A DNA stretch of 64,000 nt from the NCBI GenBank assembly GCA_903632075.3, contig CAHIKZ030005499.1:1285001-1349000 (forward strand), read 5' to 3'. Below the pieces are notes generated by a model. It made no database searches and was not told the origin of the DNA. It was given only the letters and a program-made list of their open reading frames with translations. Shown here piece by piece: positions 53,564 to 63,945 of the stretch (positions within the stretch are counted from its first letter, which is position 1; each line of letters begins with the position of its first letter). Source of the DNA: Acanthosepion pharaonis. Its lineage: Eukaryota > Mollusca > Cephalopoda > Sepiida > Sepiidae. The position numbers were made by a program, and so were the translations under genes.

Positions 53564-54023
53564 AATAAGCATCTCCTAGAATAGTCTGCTATAGATACAC
53601 ACAGGAAAAAAGTGCTCGATGGCATATTAAATGGCATGGCAGCAGCTTAATATATTTTACAGACCGCCAGATGATTGCGGAAAACGTATGAAACTAGCAG
53701 TCGTGGCCGGTCACTGCTAACCAATTATGTTTATCAGTCATCATCATCATCATCGTCATCAGTCCCTGGCCTACTTCAGTCGTTGAGGTTGGGGAGCCTG
53801 ACGGCAGAAAAGAAATACTTTCATTTTTCTTCCTGATGATTCCTTCTGCGGGCTTTCAGTTGGTGGCACCCATCACCTCTCCAAGCTCTTGCCTGTCAGC
53901 CGAATACCACAGAATATGGTATCCTTACACCTCGATCCTTACACCTCTCACTGAACAAGAGTTTTGCAAGGATCCTGAAATGGATTTTGCAAATATTGCA
54001 TTTATAGCATATCTATCTATCTA
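53564..54023. other. No gene; degenerate hammerhead-like motif and (ATC)n
   Basis: CAGATGATTGCGGAAAACG and TATGAAACTAGCAGTC at about 53669-53703 resemble the 39932 motif. ATC triplets occur at 53736-53752. Confidence 0.4.
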
Positions 54024-54025
54024 TC

Positions 54026-54084
<59 letters not shown>

Positions 54085-54109
54085 TTTATGAAATGGATTA
54101 AGTCCGCTA

Positions 54110-54143
<34 letters not shown>
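54024..54143. repeat. (TA)n/(TG)n/(TA)n arrays
   Basis: TA 54024-54052, TG to 54080, then TTTTATGAAATGGATTAAGTC, then TA 54112-54143. Confidence 0.93.
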
Positions 54144-54146
<3 letters not shown>

Positions 54147-54425
54147 TGTTTATACGTTATTCTTATAGATATAATTTACTTAAATAAATGTTTCTTTTTA
54201 ATTAAACAGTATTTAATTACATTTACCAGCCTGGATGTTACAGGTTTGATTCCTGTCGAAGAGCGCATATTTTCTACGAAATTTCTCGAACATTCAGGCC
54301 GGGAAATGTAATTAAAACTGTTTAATTAAAAATTTACTTTCGTATTTACTTACATATATCTATAAAAAATAACGTATAAACAGAGAATATATTAAATAAT
54401 TGTCGGACTTAATACATTTTTTATA
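54144..54425. repeat. SINE-S copy with tail inverted on both sides
   Basis: The central B box GGTTTGATTCCTGTCG (54242) and body TTCTCGAACATTCAGGCCG are flanked by inverted copies of the SINE tail (54150-54235 and 54290-54410), making a long stem with the tRNA-like segment in the loop. Confidence 0.8.
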
Positions 54426-54429
54426 ATTA

Positions 54430-54433
<4 letters not shown>

Positions 54434-54490
<57 letters not shown>
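54434..54490. repeat. (TA)n array
   Basis: Pure TA tract. Confidence 0.95.
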
Positions 54491-54493
<3 letters not shown>

Positions 54494-55004
54494 GTTGCCA
54501 ACTCGTATCCGAGTACGGCCATTACTAGCTATCATTTTTGGGAATGTCTACTGATGAATTAAGATTACAGGTGCAAAAAAAGATCTCTAGATATTAAGCA
54601 ACATCTGTGCATGAAGCTTTTATAGCAGGAAAAGGCAGTGCACAGAGCCAGTCCCACTCTCTAGGCAAAAGATGATATTTACCCAAAGAATGTGAAAGTC
54701 GATCATTGGATGCCATCAAAAGCCGCAGGTGTTATTTCTTATATGTCTGCCTCGACTAAGGCTATGGGTGACATCTCTCCCGCTGGTTTAAACGAGCCCT
54801 CAGACACCAGCCTCAGCGTTTCTATGTCCCAGTGCTATGTCCCTGACTGCAGTTGGGGGAGGGGCTTAACTATTTTCCCATAGCTTGGACGTTAACATCC
54901 CGAGGCAGGATGGATCTGGGAACACCAGCAATTAAGAGGTGGTCCCACGCTCCTCAAAACCTCCTGATTAGATGACTTGCTGCTGGATGTTGACTTTATT
55001 GTCC

Positions 55005-55008
<4 letters not shown>
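54491..55008. repeat. H3 repeat, 5' and middle part
   Basis: GGAATGTCTACTGATGAATT, GGCAGTGCACAGAGCCAGTC, CGAGGCAGGATGGATCTG and CTCCTCAAAACCTCCTGATT. The last phrases overlap the content of 18000-18050 and 23160-23210. The 63-codon frame at 54692-54883 lies within the repeat and is not taken as a gene. Confidence 0.6.
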
Positions 55009-55043
<35 letters not shown>

Positions 55044-55234
55044 TTAAGGTGTGCTATATTTATGGAATAAACTGATCAATATCAGAGATAGAGCGTATGT
55101 AAATATAAAATTGAACATTGGAGTCAACACGCAGAAGCGAGCCTGTTTCATGCTCGACGCAATCGCCAGGCGGCCTGGTGATTGCGTCTAGCATGAAACA
55201 GTCTGTCGCCTCTGAGTGTTGACTTCAATGTTCA

Positions 55235-55271
<37 letters not shown>
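55009..55271. repeat. TA-array / hairpin / TA-array cassette
   Basis: TA tracts at 55009-55040 and 55240-55271. Between them, 55110-55239 is a hairpin whose arms share TGAACATTGGAGTCAACAC and CTGTTTCATGCTCGACGCAA with their complements around CCAGGCGGCCTGG. Confidence 0.92.
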
Positions 55272-55275
<4 letters not shown>

Positions 55276-55787
55276 AAAGAACAGTAAGATATAAAATCCG
55301 GTGTTCTTATAGATATTTTTTATTTTTACAAAATAGTGCTCAATGTAAATTTATAGAGCATTAATATTATAAATTAATTGATTTAAAATATGTTTTTTGT
55401 CGCTACACAGTTCCAACCATGTTTCAAAAATAGAAGCTAAAAACCCCGAATTTAATTTTGCAATTAAATTAAAAGCATTAGTTCCATTTCATCTTCAAGC
55501 GAATTTTGGAGTAACTTTTAAAAATTACCGGGTTTTAAAGACACAGCTAAAATCATGTTTCCATGGTTACAGAATATTCTACTTAAATTGAACAAGGGAT
55601 GTCTAGATTTTCCTTATGTCAGTATCATTGTATCAGTTATTAGCTACAATTTGGTAAGGGGTAGGGATGTATTTTACAATGAAACCTGACATCAGTTGAA
55701 TGGATGTCGTCTGGATTTTAAAAAAAAAATTGTTAACGGTAAAAAATTTCAACGTCATTTTTTAAATTTAAAGATTTTCGGGTTTTT
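55272..55787 (-). repeat. H1 repeat, long copy
   Basis: Reverse-strand H1 (complement of GAACACCGGATTTTATATC), extended by ATTTCATCTTCAAGCGAATT, TATCATTGTATCAGTTATTAG and CCTGACATCAGTTGAATGG. It parallels 7850-8388 in reverse order. Confidence 0.75.
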
Positions 55788-56174
55788 TTTTATATATATA
55801 TATATATGAGGGTAGTGTGCTCAATATCAGACCCCGTTTATAGATATATAGTTTTCAACACTACTTTGTGTCAGTTTGAGACAATCTTATAATCATGTCG
55901 CTTTCCTTACAATAAATGCCCGCTCCATGTTGGTGCTTCTTCTCATCTACAGAAAACAAAATTTTGGAAAAGAGTTCTTCTTCATTCAGATGCGCCCTAC
56001 GATTGCAAAAGTCAAGGGGATGATGATGATGATGATGATAGGTTGCTAGGGGATTGAGTGGGCAGATCATCCATAGAAGACACTAATGGAACAGTGTTAC
56101 CTGATCCGCAGGTCGCTTGAGACGTCAAACTGACAGTCGCCATGAATTAATTCCCATGTTTACAACACTCAAAA

Positions 56175-56213
<39 letters not shown>

Positions 56214-56214
56214 C

Positions 56215-56242
<28 letters not shown>
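55788..56242. other. Low-complexity stretch, no gene
   Basis: A short TA tract (55790-55807), GAT triplets (56018-56040), a TC tract (56179-56211) and a TA tract (56215-56242). Confidence 0.6.
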
Positions 56243-56245
<3 letters not shown>

Positions 56246-57362
56246 AATCAAGGATCAAATAAAATATTTATAAATATAAATCCAGTATGAATCTGCAATT
56301 ACCCCATATTGATATGTTTCTTCTCACCGCATGAACAAAATGACATACGCTAAAACGTTTCTTTAAATAATTATTTATTTAAAGCTAAAACGACAAATGG
56401 TATTGTCAGCGGAAATATTAAATCTTATAAGAATGATTAGATCTGTTACATTCGGTTTAGCCCCTCTAAATATTGCAAGCTTGTCTCGCTAGATCATGAC
56501 GACCGAAAAGTGAGTTCGATTTCACGACGTGACCCACCGCATAGAAGAACAAATGGTTAAAATCGTGACATAGTTGAAATTTATAAAATCTTTCTCTTGA
56601 ATTAATTTTTTAGGAAAATATGTTTATCAATGTTATTCTTTCCAGTACTGACGACGTTTCCTTTTCACCTTTTTGTTTAAAGTAGTGTGGAACTATCAAA
56701 ACATTTTGAATTTTCGCTATTCCTTTTAGTCGTTGCTGTTAAAATGACAAAATGGTTTAACTTATTTGGTGCCGTTTTTTGATTGTGATTCTGTAGCGCC
56801 AATCCACAAAGTTCGAAGACCTACACACTTCATTCGCTCAAAACCGTTTCAAATCATTCATCTGGGGCTGCAAGTTTAGACATGTCTAAACATTTGTTTT
56901 CATCCGTGACATCCATATGAAAGTCTCGAGCTGATGAAGCTATTTCAGAATATGACTCGGGTTTTTAGGTTAATGCTTTGGTCTAGTAGCAACTTGTGGT
57001 GTTATGTGAAACTACTCACAGCCCATTTTATGTTCAATTTCTTTATTTTCTATACTATAGATACTATCTCATTTGGCTACTGCGGCATGTGGTGGCTTAC
57101 TTAACCCAATTCAGCAGCAGCGGAAATAATCAGCAGATTACAACGGGAAGTCCCTGAAGTCATAAAATCTCTGACAGAGTCCTATCCGACATTTTCCCAA
57201 CTTTTCATTTTCTGCGACCTCTACCTTCAAGGCCAGCTTTTTTTCCATCTTCCTTTTCAGTGGCCTATACGTTCACGGCCAGCAATCTTTTCCGTTTCAG
57301 CGGCTGCAACCTTCAAGCGTAGCTCGAAGGGCTATCAAACCCTTGCTATAGAAGACTAGACC
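56243..57362. other. No recognised feature (1.1 kb)
   Basis: No open frame over 60 codons and no repeat shared within the window. GAGTTCGATTTC at 56513 is a weak B-box match without an A box. Confidence 0.4.
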
Positions 57363-57612
57363 TGTTCTGGCAGCTTGACTTCAGATTTCTGTTTCCTCTT
57401 TTGGGTACAAGCGGAGAAATCTCCTTTCGAAACAACTACCCAAACATAAAACTACACTCAAAAGTTTCTGTAGAAGATTCGTACCAGTCCTAGCTGTTTC
57501 ACACTCAGATTTCTCGTTCCTTACGTAGGAACAAGTGGAGAAATCTCTCACAACAAAACATCTGATCAAAAACTTTGTTAACTAGGAAACCCCACTTATT
57601 GCCAGCAAAATA
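57363..57612. repeat. Dispersed repeat shared with 59490
   Basis: GGCAGCTTGACTTCAGATTT, GGGTACAAGCGGAGAAATCT and CGAAACAACTACCCAAAC recur at 59490-59615. An internal partial repeat (AGATTTCTCGTTCC ... GGAGAAATCTCTC) follows at about 57509. Confidence 0.8.
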
Positions 57613-57879
57613 TTATTTTGCTCTCTCTCTCTCAACCAGAAATGAAAGCTGTTGAACAATTATTTCGAGGCTTGGGTTTTGTTTATTCCACTATCACTAC
57701 CGAATACATACATACTCAAAACTGGGAAAAATTCCTACAATAATAAACTATGGTGTATGTGAGCGGAAGTGAGCGATTTTGTTGGCTGATGTTGACAGTT
57801 TTGTTAAAAGAAATCTGTGATCAGATTCAAGTTAAGAGCCGTATTCTCTAAAACCTGTTAAATTGCCTAGGCTAATAAT
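57613..57879. other. No recognised feature
   Basis: Short stretch without identifiable elements. Confidence 0.3.
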
Positions 57880-58030
57880 TCCAGCCAGATCCATTACATT
57901 CGCTTACGTGTTAATACACTTGGGAAAGGTATTACCCTATGGGTAAATAAAAGGACAGACTTGGTTCTTTGGCCTTGTGTGGCAACTGGTCTAGGAGAAG
58001 GTAACTCTGAATTAAAAACTGTATGTAGTT
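57880..58030 (+). repeat. SINE-R, headless copy
   Basis: TCCATTACATTCGCTTACGT, TACACTTGGGAAAGGTATTA, GGCAACTGGTCTAGGAGAAG. Confidence 0.75.
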
Positions 58031-58109
58031 CTGGCGTAGCACGTACTATAAAGAAAGGATCGTTCGCATTGGCTCGATGATTCCAACTACGAACTGGATG
58101 GATAGCATA

Positions 58110-58700
58110 TAATTAGTACTTATGAGTTTTTTTTAGTATTTTTTCATCTTTTGTAGTTAGAGTGTATTTTACTGCGGTATAGTAGGTTGATATGTTTTGG
58201 GTTATTTGACTAAGTATTATGTACTTTTTGGTTTCTATTAATATTTCCAATAGCGCGTCTTATTTGTTCATCAACAATGTAATTAGGAAAGTCATTATTA
58301 ATGAGAGTTTGTTTAATGTTTTTTTGATTCCACCTAGAAAGTGTAGAGTTAATTTTGAACGGTTTATTAAATTTTTTTGTAATAGTCAGGACATTCATTT
58401 TATAGTAAAGTGTGCACGTGTTTATGTTAGTTGGTGTTTTATGTGGGGAGATAATAAATGTATTATTCTTGGTGTCTCTCAATATATCAAGAAAAGGAAT
58501 TCTGCTGTTATTGTTAAGTTCATATGTGAATTATTTTTTCTTAAATTCGAAAGTTAGATTTGAAGAAAAGAGTCTTTTGTAAGTTTTTTGTAGTTGATGT
58601 TTTTAACTAAGATAAGAATATCGTCTACATATCTTACGTAGATGTAGGGTTTTCAGTTGTATTAAATATATTATTTTCAAGGTTAGCCATGTAGAAGTTA
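58110..58700 (-). pseudogene. PLE reverse transcriptase relic (catalytic box to linker)
   Basis: On the minus strand: VNFYMANLENNIFN, then TYVRYVDDILILVKN with the catalytic YVDD (about 58615-58640), then after frameshifts the open frame 58482-58210 with NSTLSRWNQKNIKQTLINND and PNYIVDEQIRRAI, and finally LLYRSKIHSNYK near 58150. This is the same region as 10137-10690 from a different subfamily. Upstream RT motifs are cut off by a TA array at 58717, on whose other side lies an H1 flank. Confidence 0.88.
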
Positions 58701-58709
58701 ACCAACTAA

Positions 58710-58713
<4 letters not shown>

Positions 58714-58774
<61 letters not shown>

Positions 58775-58785
58775 TATATTATATT
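58714..58785. repeat. (TA)n array with (TATAT)n end
   Basis: TA tract, then four ATATT units. Confidence 0.95.
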
Positions 58786-58789
58786 ATAT

Positions 58790-58990
58790 TAAAAAGAAAG
58801 AACAGTAAGATATATAATCCGGTGTTCTTGTTGATATTTTTATTTTTACAAAACAGGGCTCAATGGAAATTTACAGAGCATAAATATTATAAATTAACTG
58901 ATTTAAAATATGAATTCTTCGCCACACAGGAATTACCATGTTTCAAAAACCGAAGCTAAAAACTTCAAATTTAAATACCCTTGGGAAAGA
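58790..58990 (-). repeat. H1 repeat joined to a SINE-R fragment
   Basis: Reverse H1 (AAAGAACAGTAAGATATATA, complement of ATGCTCTGTAAATTT) ending at about 58972, where AATACCCTTGGGAAAGATAT of the SINE-R body begins. Confidence 0.75.
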
Positions 58991-59099
58991 TATGAACTCA
59001 CATCTTCTCCCCACAACTATGGGTTAATTATTAAGACTGGTATATCATTATTTTCTCCACCCCCCCAAAATCATTACAATCAAATTTTTTTCGGAAATA

Positions 59100-59290
59100 T
59101 TTTAAAATAACCTTCAATGGGTTGATAAGCCGTAAAAAATCAATCAATCAATGGGATAATAAAGATTGGTTCTTGTACTTCATTTGCACGAAAGAAAACA
59201 AAACCGGAATTTGAACGAGTACAGAAAAGTCGAAAGCTTGGAATATGTTTCTGGATTTTTGTTCCTAAATGAACTACGAACATTTTGGAT
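59100..59290 (-). repeat. Dispersed repeat shared with 47062
   Basis: The complement contains CTGTACTCGTTCAAATTCCG and GTTCATTTAGGAACAAAAAT, parallel to 47160-47330. Confidence 0.7.
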
Positions 59291-59339
59291 TTTGTATGAG
59301 AAGTGTGTATGTGTGTATGAGAGAGAAGAGAGGGAGAGA

Positions 59340-59488
59340 GAGTAAACTGTCTCCATTTTATAATTTTAATTTCGTGCACGTCCGTTGTTTGTTTTTGATT
59401 TTGTCGACTGCACACTATAATAGGGTCAGTTGGGCACCGTCAGTTAGAAAAAGGCCCCCATGAGACAATTCACTCCGCCAGAAATTTG
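59340..59488 (+). pseudogene. Mariner N-terminal fragment
   Basis: CATTTTATAATTTTAATTTCG and CGTTGTTTGTTTTT then MRQFTPPEIW (59460-59489) are the same start as the mariner at 3727. The match stops at the junction with the 57363-type repeat, after only ten residues. Confidence 0.7.
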
Positions 59489-59489
59489 G

Positions 59490-59615
59490 ACCTGTCCTGG
59501 CAGCTTGACTTCAGATTTCTCTTTCCTCCTGTGGGTACAAGCGGAGAAATCTCTCTTTCGAAACAACTACCCAAACGAAAAAACTACACTCAAACGTTTC
59601 TGCAGACGATTCGAA
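59490..59615. repeat. Dispersed repeat shared with 57363
   Basis: TGGCAGCTTGACTTCAGATT through TTTCTGCAGACGATTCG. Confidence 0.8.
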
Positions 59616-59725
59616 CCGGAAGTGTCGAACCAAAATGGCTATTTTTGTAGTGATTTTATAACATATTTATGTTATAATTTTCTAATAAATAATTTAAAGA
59701 AAAAGAATGCGTCCGTCATTTTTAA

Positions 59726-59742
59726 ATATGTGTGTGTGTGTG

Positions 59743-59784
<42 letters not shown>

Positions 59785-59882
59785 GGATAACGATATATAA
59801 ATTGTATATAAATCTTTCTATATCAAGAACAATTTTGAAAGAAAAGATGTATGAAAAATTAGAAACCTTTCCAATTTGTCCT

Positions 59883-59910
<28 letters not shown>
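59726..59910. repeat. (TG)n and (AC)n microsatellites
   Basis: TG tract 59729-59780 and AC tract 59883-59910. They are complementary in sequence and about 100 bp apart. Confidence 0.95.
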
Positions 59911-59913
<3 letters not shown>

Positions 59914-59959
59914 GCATAATGAGAAGCCACGTATATTTTCTTAATATGTATATATAGAA

Positions 59960-60118
59960 AAACAACTAAAAAGTTGCAAATTAAAAAAATAATAATGTTT
60001 TTTATGAAAGTATTTATTCATATTTGATATTTTAGAGGCCGATCTGAAATATCAAATATAAATAAATACTTTCATAAAAAAACATTATTATTTTTTTTTT
60101 AATTTGCAACTTTTTAGT

Positions 60119-60123
<5 letters not shown>
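59960..60123. repeat. Near-perfect hairpin, ~75-bp arms, next to a TA array
   Basis: AACAACTAAAAAGTTGCAAA and TGAAAGTATTTATTCATATT in the left arm pair with the right arm (60045-60123). The loop is AGAGGCCGATCT. TA tract 60124-60179 follows. Confidence 0.93.

Positions 60124-60179
<56 letters not shown>
60124..60179. repeat. (TA)n array
   Basis: Pure TA tract. An AAT-triplet microsatellite follows at about 60262-60302. Confidence 0.95.
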
Positions 60180-60180
<1 letters not shown>

Positions 60181-60335
60181 TCTCTGGCAAACGTTTGATT
60201 AGAATTCTCTAAAAATAATGCATATTTTATTCACATCATTTTTGCATACGTCAGAAATAATAATGATTGCAATAATAATAATAATAAAAATAGTAATAAT
60301 AATATTCCTTCTATTCATTCACCTATGTGTGAGCT

Positions 60336-60412
60336 AGGCATGCGCATGCGCAGACAGTATATTTTCAGTCTCTTATATAAGCAAGTCAGTTGGAAAATAT
60401 TCTGACGTCATA
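60336..60412 (+). promoter_or_regulatory. Promoter-like cluster: NRF1 palindrome, TATA, CRE
   Basis: TGCGCATGCGCA (60341-60352) is the NRF1 consensus palindrome. TATATAA (60374-60380) could be a TATA box 22 bp further on. TGACGTCA (60403-60410) is a perfect CRE. The surrounding 200 bp has no repeat match in the window. Whether transcription starts here is inference. The following frame (60472-60702) lacks an ATG at its start and shows no domain. Confidence 0.45.
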
Positions 60413-61437
60413 GAAAATAACTTTTCTCTCGTTTTGATTCAATTACCCATTGTTGTTAGGCAAAATTAATTTTGAATCCAATTTATTCTGAAATTACAAA
60501 TAAAAATGAATTTCTCCGAGCCCAAATCTATTCTGCTCATACACGAATTATTTGGACGAGGCAAGTGAATATTGCGGGGTTAATTCTTATCAGGCCAACT
60601 AGAGATGCGTATTCTCTTCCAGATATGAAATTATTAAATGGCTGTGCGTACATCCGCACGTATTTGTGTTCATATTTTATTGACAGCAAAACTATTAAAT
60701 AGATTTAAATTTCAGTTTGTTTTTGTTATGCCTGTAATTCAGTAAGGGTATTATAGCTGCTCTTCGTTGTTATCAAAATAAACGTGTTATCGTCATGTCA
60801 TGACTTAGATTCCCGAAATGAGAATCGGTAGGTTTTTGCATAAGATGCCCGTGACTGGCCAGAAAAAAAAACAAAAAAAAAACGACTTGGTACAAGGAGG
60901 TTTTCCAGAGAAGACGCAGGAGAAAATCTGGCAAATTCAGGAAGATCTGTTTTTAACGCACTGTCCCTTCTTTTGCTTTAAGATTTAATTCCGAAAGCTA
61001 TATTTGACGCTAACTACTAGTAAATATATTAAGGCTGAACGCAGTCAAGGTTATAGTATTTACTCGTTTCCCCACGGTGGCAAGAGGCCGGGTTTCATGT
61101 GAAGCACCCGAACGCGAAGACGCGGACTAGGGATAAGAATTGACCAGCGCCCTGCAACCGTCGGTTGTGCTGGCATTGTTATTACGACCGATCCACCACT
61201 TTAGTGCAATGAGAAGGTACTGCCACGGGTAGCTGTTCCCCGGAACTGAGAACACTTAATATTTATTCAGTTGCGCTCTGTCCGCAGACAGAGGCACAAT
61301 TGAATTGCGCTTTGCCCGAAGACAGAGACGCAAATGAGAGATATCAACAGTACATAAAATATATGAGTGAATTTTTTTCTTTAATCATTTCATCCTATGC
61401 AAGGCGATAATGCCAGTAAGACGCATTGTATTGAAAG
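60413..61437. other. No recognised gene
   Basis: 61040-61340 is the most GC-balanced block of this half and holds an imperfect duplication (TTGCGCTCTGTCCGCAGACA / TTGCGCTTTGCCCGAAGACA at 61264 and 61296). A LINE-type 3' UTR phrase (CATTTCATCCTATGCAAGGC) precedes copy 4 of the dispersed repeat. Confidence 0.4.
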
Positions 61438-61945
61438 ACTAGCAGTAGAGCCCGGCGTTGCCCGGGGATGTAACAATAAGAGATAGATCAAGTATCGACC
61501 ATCATAAAGACTGAAAAATAAAATTGACAAATTGTTTAAGCTCGACGGACACGCATGTCTTAATTAGTTTATTTTTTTTTTGTTTTTTTTTACGAATTAG
61601 TCAAACCCAAACAAAAACATTGTTTTCAATCGTTATGAGTCTACCGATTGAATAGAATTTTATTATAAACAATTGTCTTGTAAATTGAAAAATGTAGGAA
61701 ATCCGAACCCATATATAAACGAACACACACACAAACAACCCGGGTTTTATAATAAGTATAACTCGATATGAGTTGTCCCCCTTTCATTCTCGCGATGCCT
61801 CTTAATCGTGTCTTCAAATTGATTTCGTGCAAAAACAATTGTGTTTTTTCCAATTTTTGGTGCTGTCAGAACCACCGCAAGGTAATTTTACGTAGTTTTG
61901 TTGAAATCGGTTGAAAAATGTAGGAAATCCGATCCAATATATAAA

Positions 61946-62011
<66 letters not shown>

Positions 62012-62035
62012 AACAATCTGCGTTTTATAATAAGA
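61438..62035 (+). repeat. 0.7-kb dispersed repeat, copy 4
   Basis: Starts ACTAGCAGTAGAGCCCGGCG and ends TCTGCGTTTTATAATAAGA. About 110 bp is missing in the first module compared with copies 2 and 3, and the second AC tract is long (61948-62006). Confidence 0.85.
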
Positions 62036-62189
62036 TAATGAGAAGAAATTATTGAGAAGATGTGAGCAGAAAAGACAATAACTAATTACGATATCTCATC
62101 TCAGAAATACAGGCAGATATTTTTAAATGGATATTTTGGCTGTAAGTAAAATTCTTTTAGTTAAAATTAAATTAATTCATTTTTATTAC

Positions 62190-62395
62190 ATTATTTAGAC
62201 TATTTACATCATTCGGACTGTTGTCCTCATATTTATGGCCATATTCACGACGTTTCGACCGTTGTACGCTCCGGCCTTCTTAAGGTGATATACGTTGGAA
62301 TTTCGAACCGAACCCTTTATGTAGTATACGGAGTTAGATTGTTTTAGTTCCACGTGCCATGCCTTTTTGGATATCTCAGTTTTCATGAAGACTGA
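62190..62395 (+). repeat. H4 repeat
   Basis: TTCGGACTGTTGTCCTCATA, ACGACGTTTCGACCGTTGTA, CTCCGGCCTTCTTAAGGTG and CGAACCGAACCCTTTATGTA. Confidence 0.8.
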
Positions 62396-62419
62396 ATATG
62401 GCGATCGATCTTGGATTTA

Positions 62420-62615
62420 TATTTTAGAAGATTGTATGTGGCAAAGAAATCGGAAGATAGTTCCACATGTGAGAAATGCGAGAAAAGAAATGATAAGAAC
62501 AAAAGAGTCGGTTCTATCTAGCTAGTTCATCAGTAAAACGATGACAGCTAGTTGCCAATCTAGTAGCACGCTTAAATTCATGCAGTCCCGGTCCTAAGAG
62601 TTGTGGTATTACGGT
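62420..62615 (-). pseudogene. LINE-A C-terminal fragment
   Basis: The minus strand reads GPGLHEFKRATRLATSCHRF, and after a stop FSRISHMWNYLPISLPH, the VPRLHEFKR to LWNSLP region seen at 26955. Confidence 0.75.
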
Positions 62616-62884
62616 AATATTAGCCGTTTCCACACAGTTTGGCACAGGGAGGTAGCTATGACTAGCGTAGATGAGCTCTGACCAGGTTAGACAATCTATG
62701 ACCAACTAAGTAAGACCAGCTTGGAGCAGCGGCCCGAATGGAAACACTCAGGTTCCCATATTAAAAAACAACCTTGTGTCACAACCTGACTCAGTTCAAG
62801 TAAATCTCCATACAATAAACACTCGACATTAATTGACCTAACAGTTAACACTTCTATCTGTTGAAATTTATAAAATATTTTATA
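62616..62884. other. No recognised feature
   Basis: Short frames only. Confidence 0.3.
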
Positions 62885-63085
62885 TATTAAAGACATTTTT
62901 ATGTTTAACGTTCTTTTTTATAGACACAAGTATTTAAGTAAATGCTCTGTTTATAATAAACAGTATTAAATAACATTTACCGGCCTGAATGTCCGAGAAA
63001 TTTTCATAGAAAATATTCGTCTTTTGACAGGATTCGAACCTGCATCCTATACGGAACCGTCATTTACGTGCCTTAACCGAATTAA
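62885..63085 (-). repeat. SINE-S, best-preserved copy
   Basis: The reverse strand has an intact A-box region CGGTTAAGGCACG and B box GGTTCGAATCCTGTC, then the body TTTCTCGGACATTCAGGCCG and the tail. The head matches a Ser/Leu-type class II tRNA layout. Confidence 0.8.
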
Positions 63086-63845
63086 TTGAAGGAAGGTGAC
63101 GAGTCGAGCATATTTTTGCTCGAGAATCCCCCAAACCGCAACTGATGATTCGCTTAAGGATCAGATGATGAGTTAAATCTCTCTGTGTGTTTCAGACCTT
63201 AATTCATTTGTTTCTTGTTCTGTTTTTTTGTTATTTTAAATTTTATTTTCTGTCATATTTTATCAAATGCTACACCCACCCATGAAAATACACTGCCTGT
63301 TCTGTACTGCCGATTCCGAATGTAAAAAAAAAATGGCCCTCTTCAGTGTAGGTTAATTAATTATATTGATATTTAAAACACTTTGATAATGAAAAATCTT
63401 CATGGAGATGTTGCATAGTTATTTCAGATGCCTTAAAAACACATTAGCATATTTATTGTTTTCATAATGATATTTTAGGACAGGATCTTGCAAAAAAAAA
63501 AAAATAGAATAAAATAATTTGAAATTGAATGAATCTTTTTAATTTGCTATTTGCAAATTTTCAGTTTTGAATTTCGTTCACAATGTTCGGTTAGTTTGGA
63601 TTTTGGAATTAAAAAAATAATCAATTCGGGAAATACGTTTGTAGCATTGATTTCTCGATAAATATGGAGTTATGGTTTAATTAAATTTTCTTCGGAGAAA
63701 TGTTCTTGATTGTCTATGAATCTACGCATGCGCAACAGCAGCAAGGTACGAGAGAAAACAAATTCAAGCATGGAAACGGACAAAAAAGAGATTAACTCAA
63801 AAGAGAAAGGAAGGGAGGGAAAGAAAAGAGTGGAAACTGTTTCAG
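63086..63845. other. No recognised feature
   Basis: AT-rich; TACGCATGCGCAA at 63722-63734 is a single NRF1-like site. Confidence 0.3.
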
Positions 63846-63849
63846 AGAA

Positions 63850-63945
63850 ATCACCTTCGTACTGTTGTCCTCATCTTTGTTACGATACTCACGACGTTTC
63901 GGCCTTTGTACGCTCGGTCTTCTTCAGGTGACTTCTTGCTTCTCA
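63850..63945 (+). repeat. H4 repeat
   Basis: TACTGTTGTCCTCATCTTTG, ACGACGTTTCGGCCTTTGTA and GGTCTTCTTCAGGTGA. Confidence 0.8.

Noticed and set aside
60472..60702. 76-aa frame after the promoter-like cluster
   Set aside because: It does not begin with ATG and shows no domain. Proximity to the cluster is not enough to call a gene.
61040..61340. Possible rRNA fragment because of higher GC and phrases such as GGGTTTCATGTGAAG
   Set aside because: The resemblance to 28S rRNA does not extend beyond about a dozen bases.
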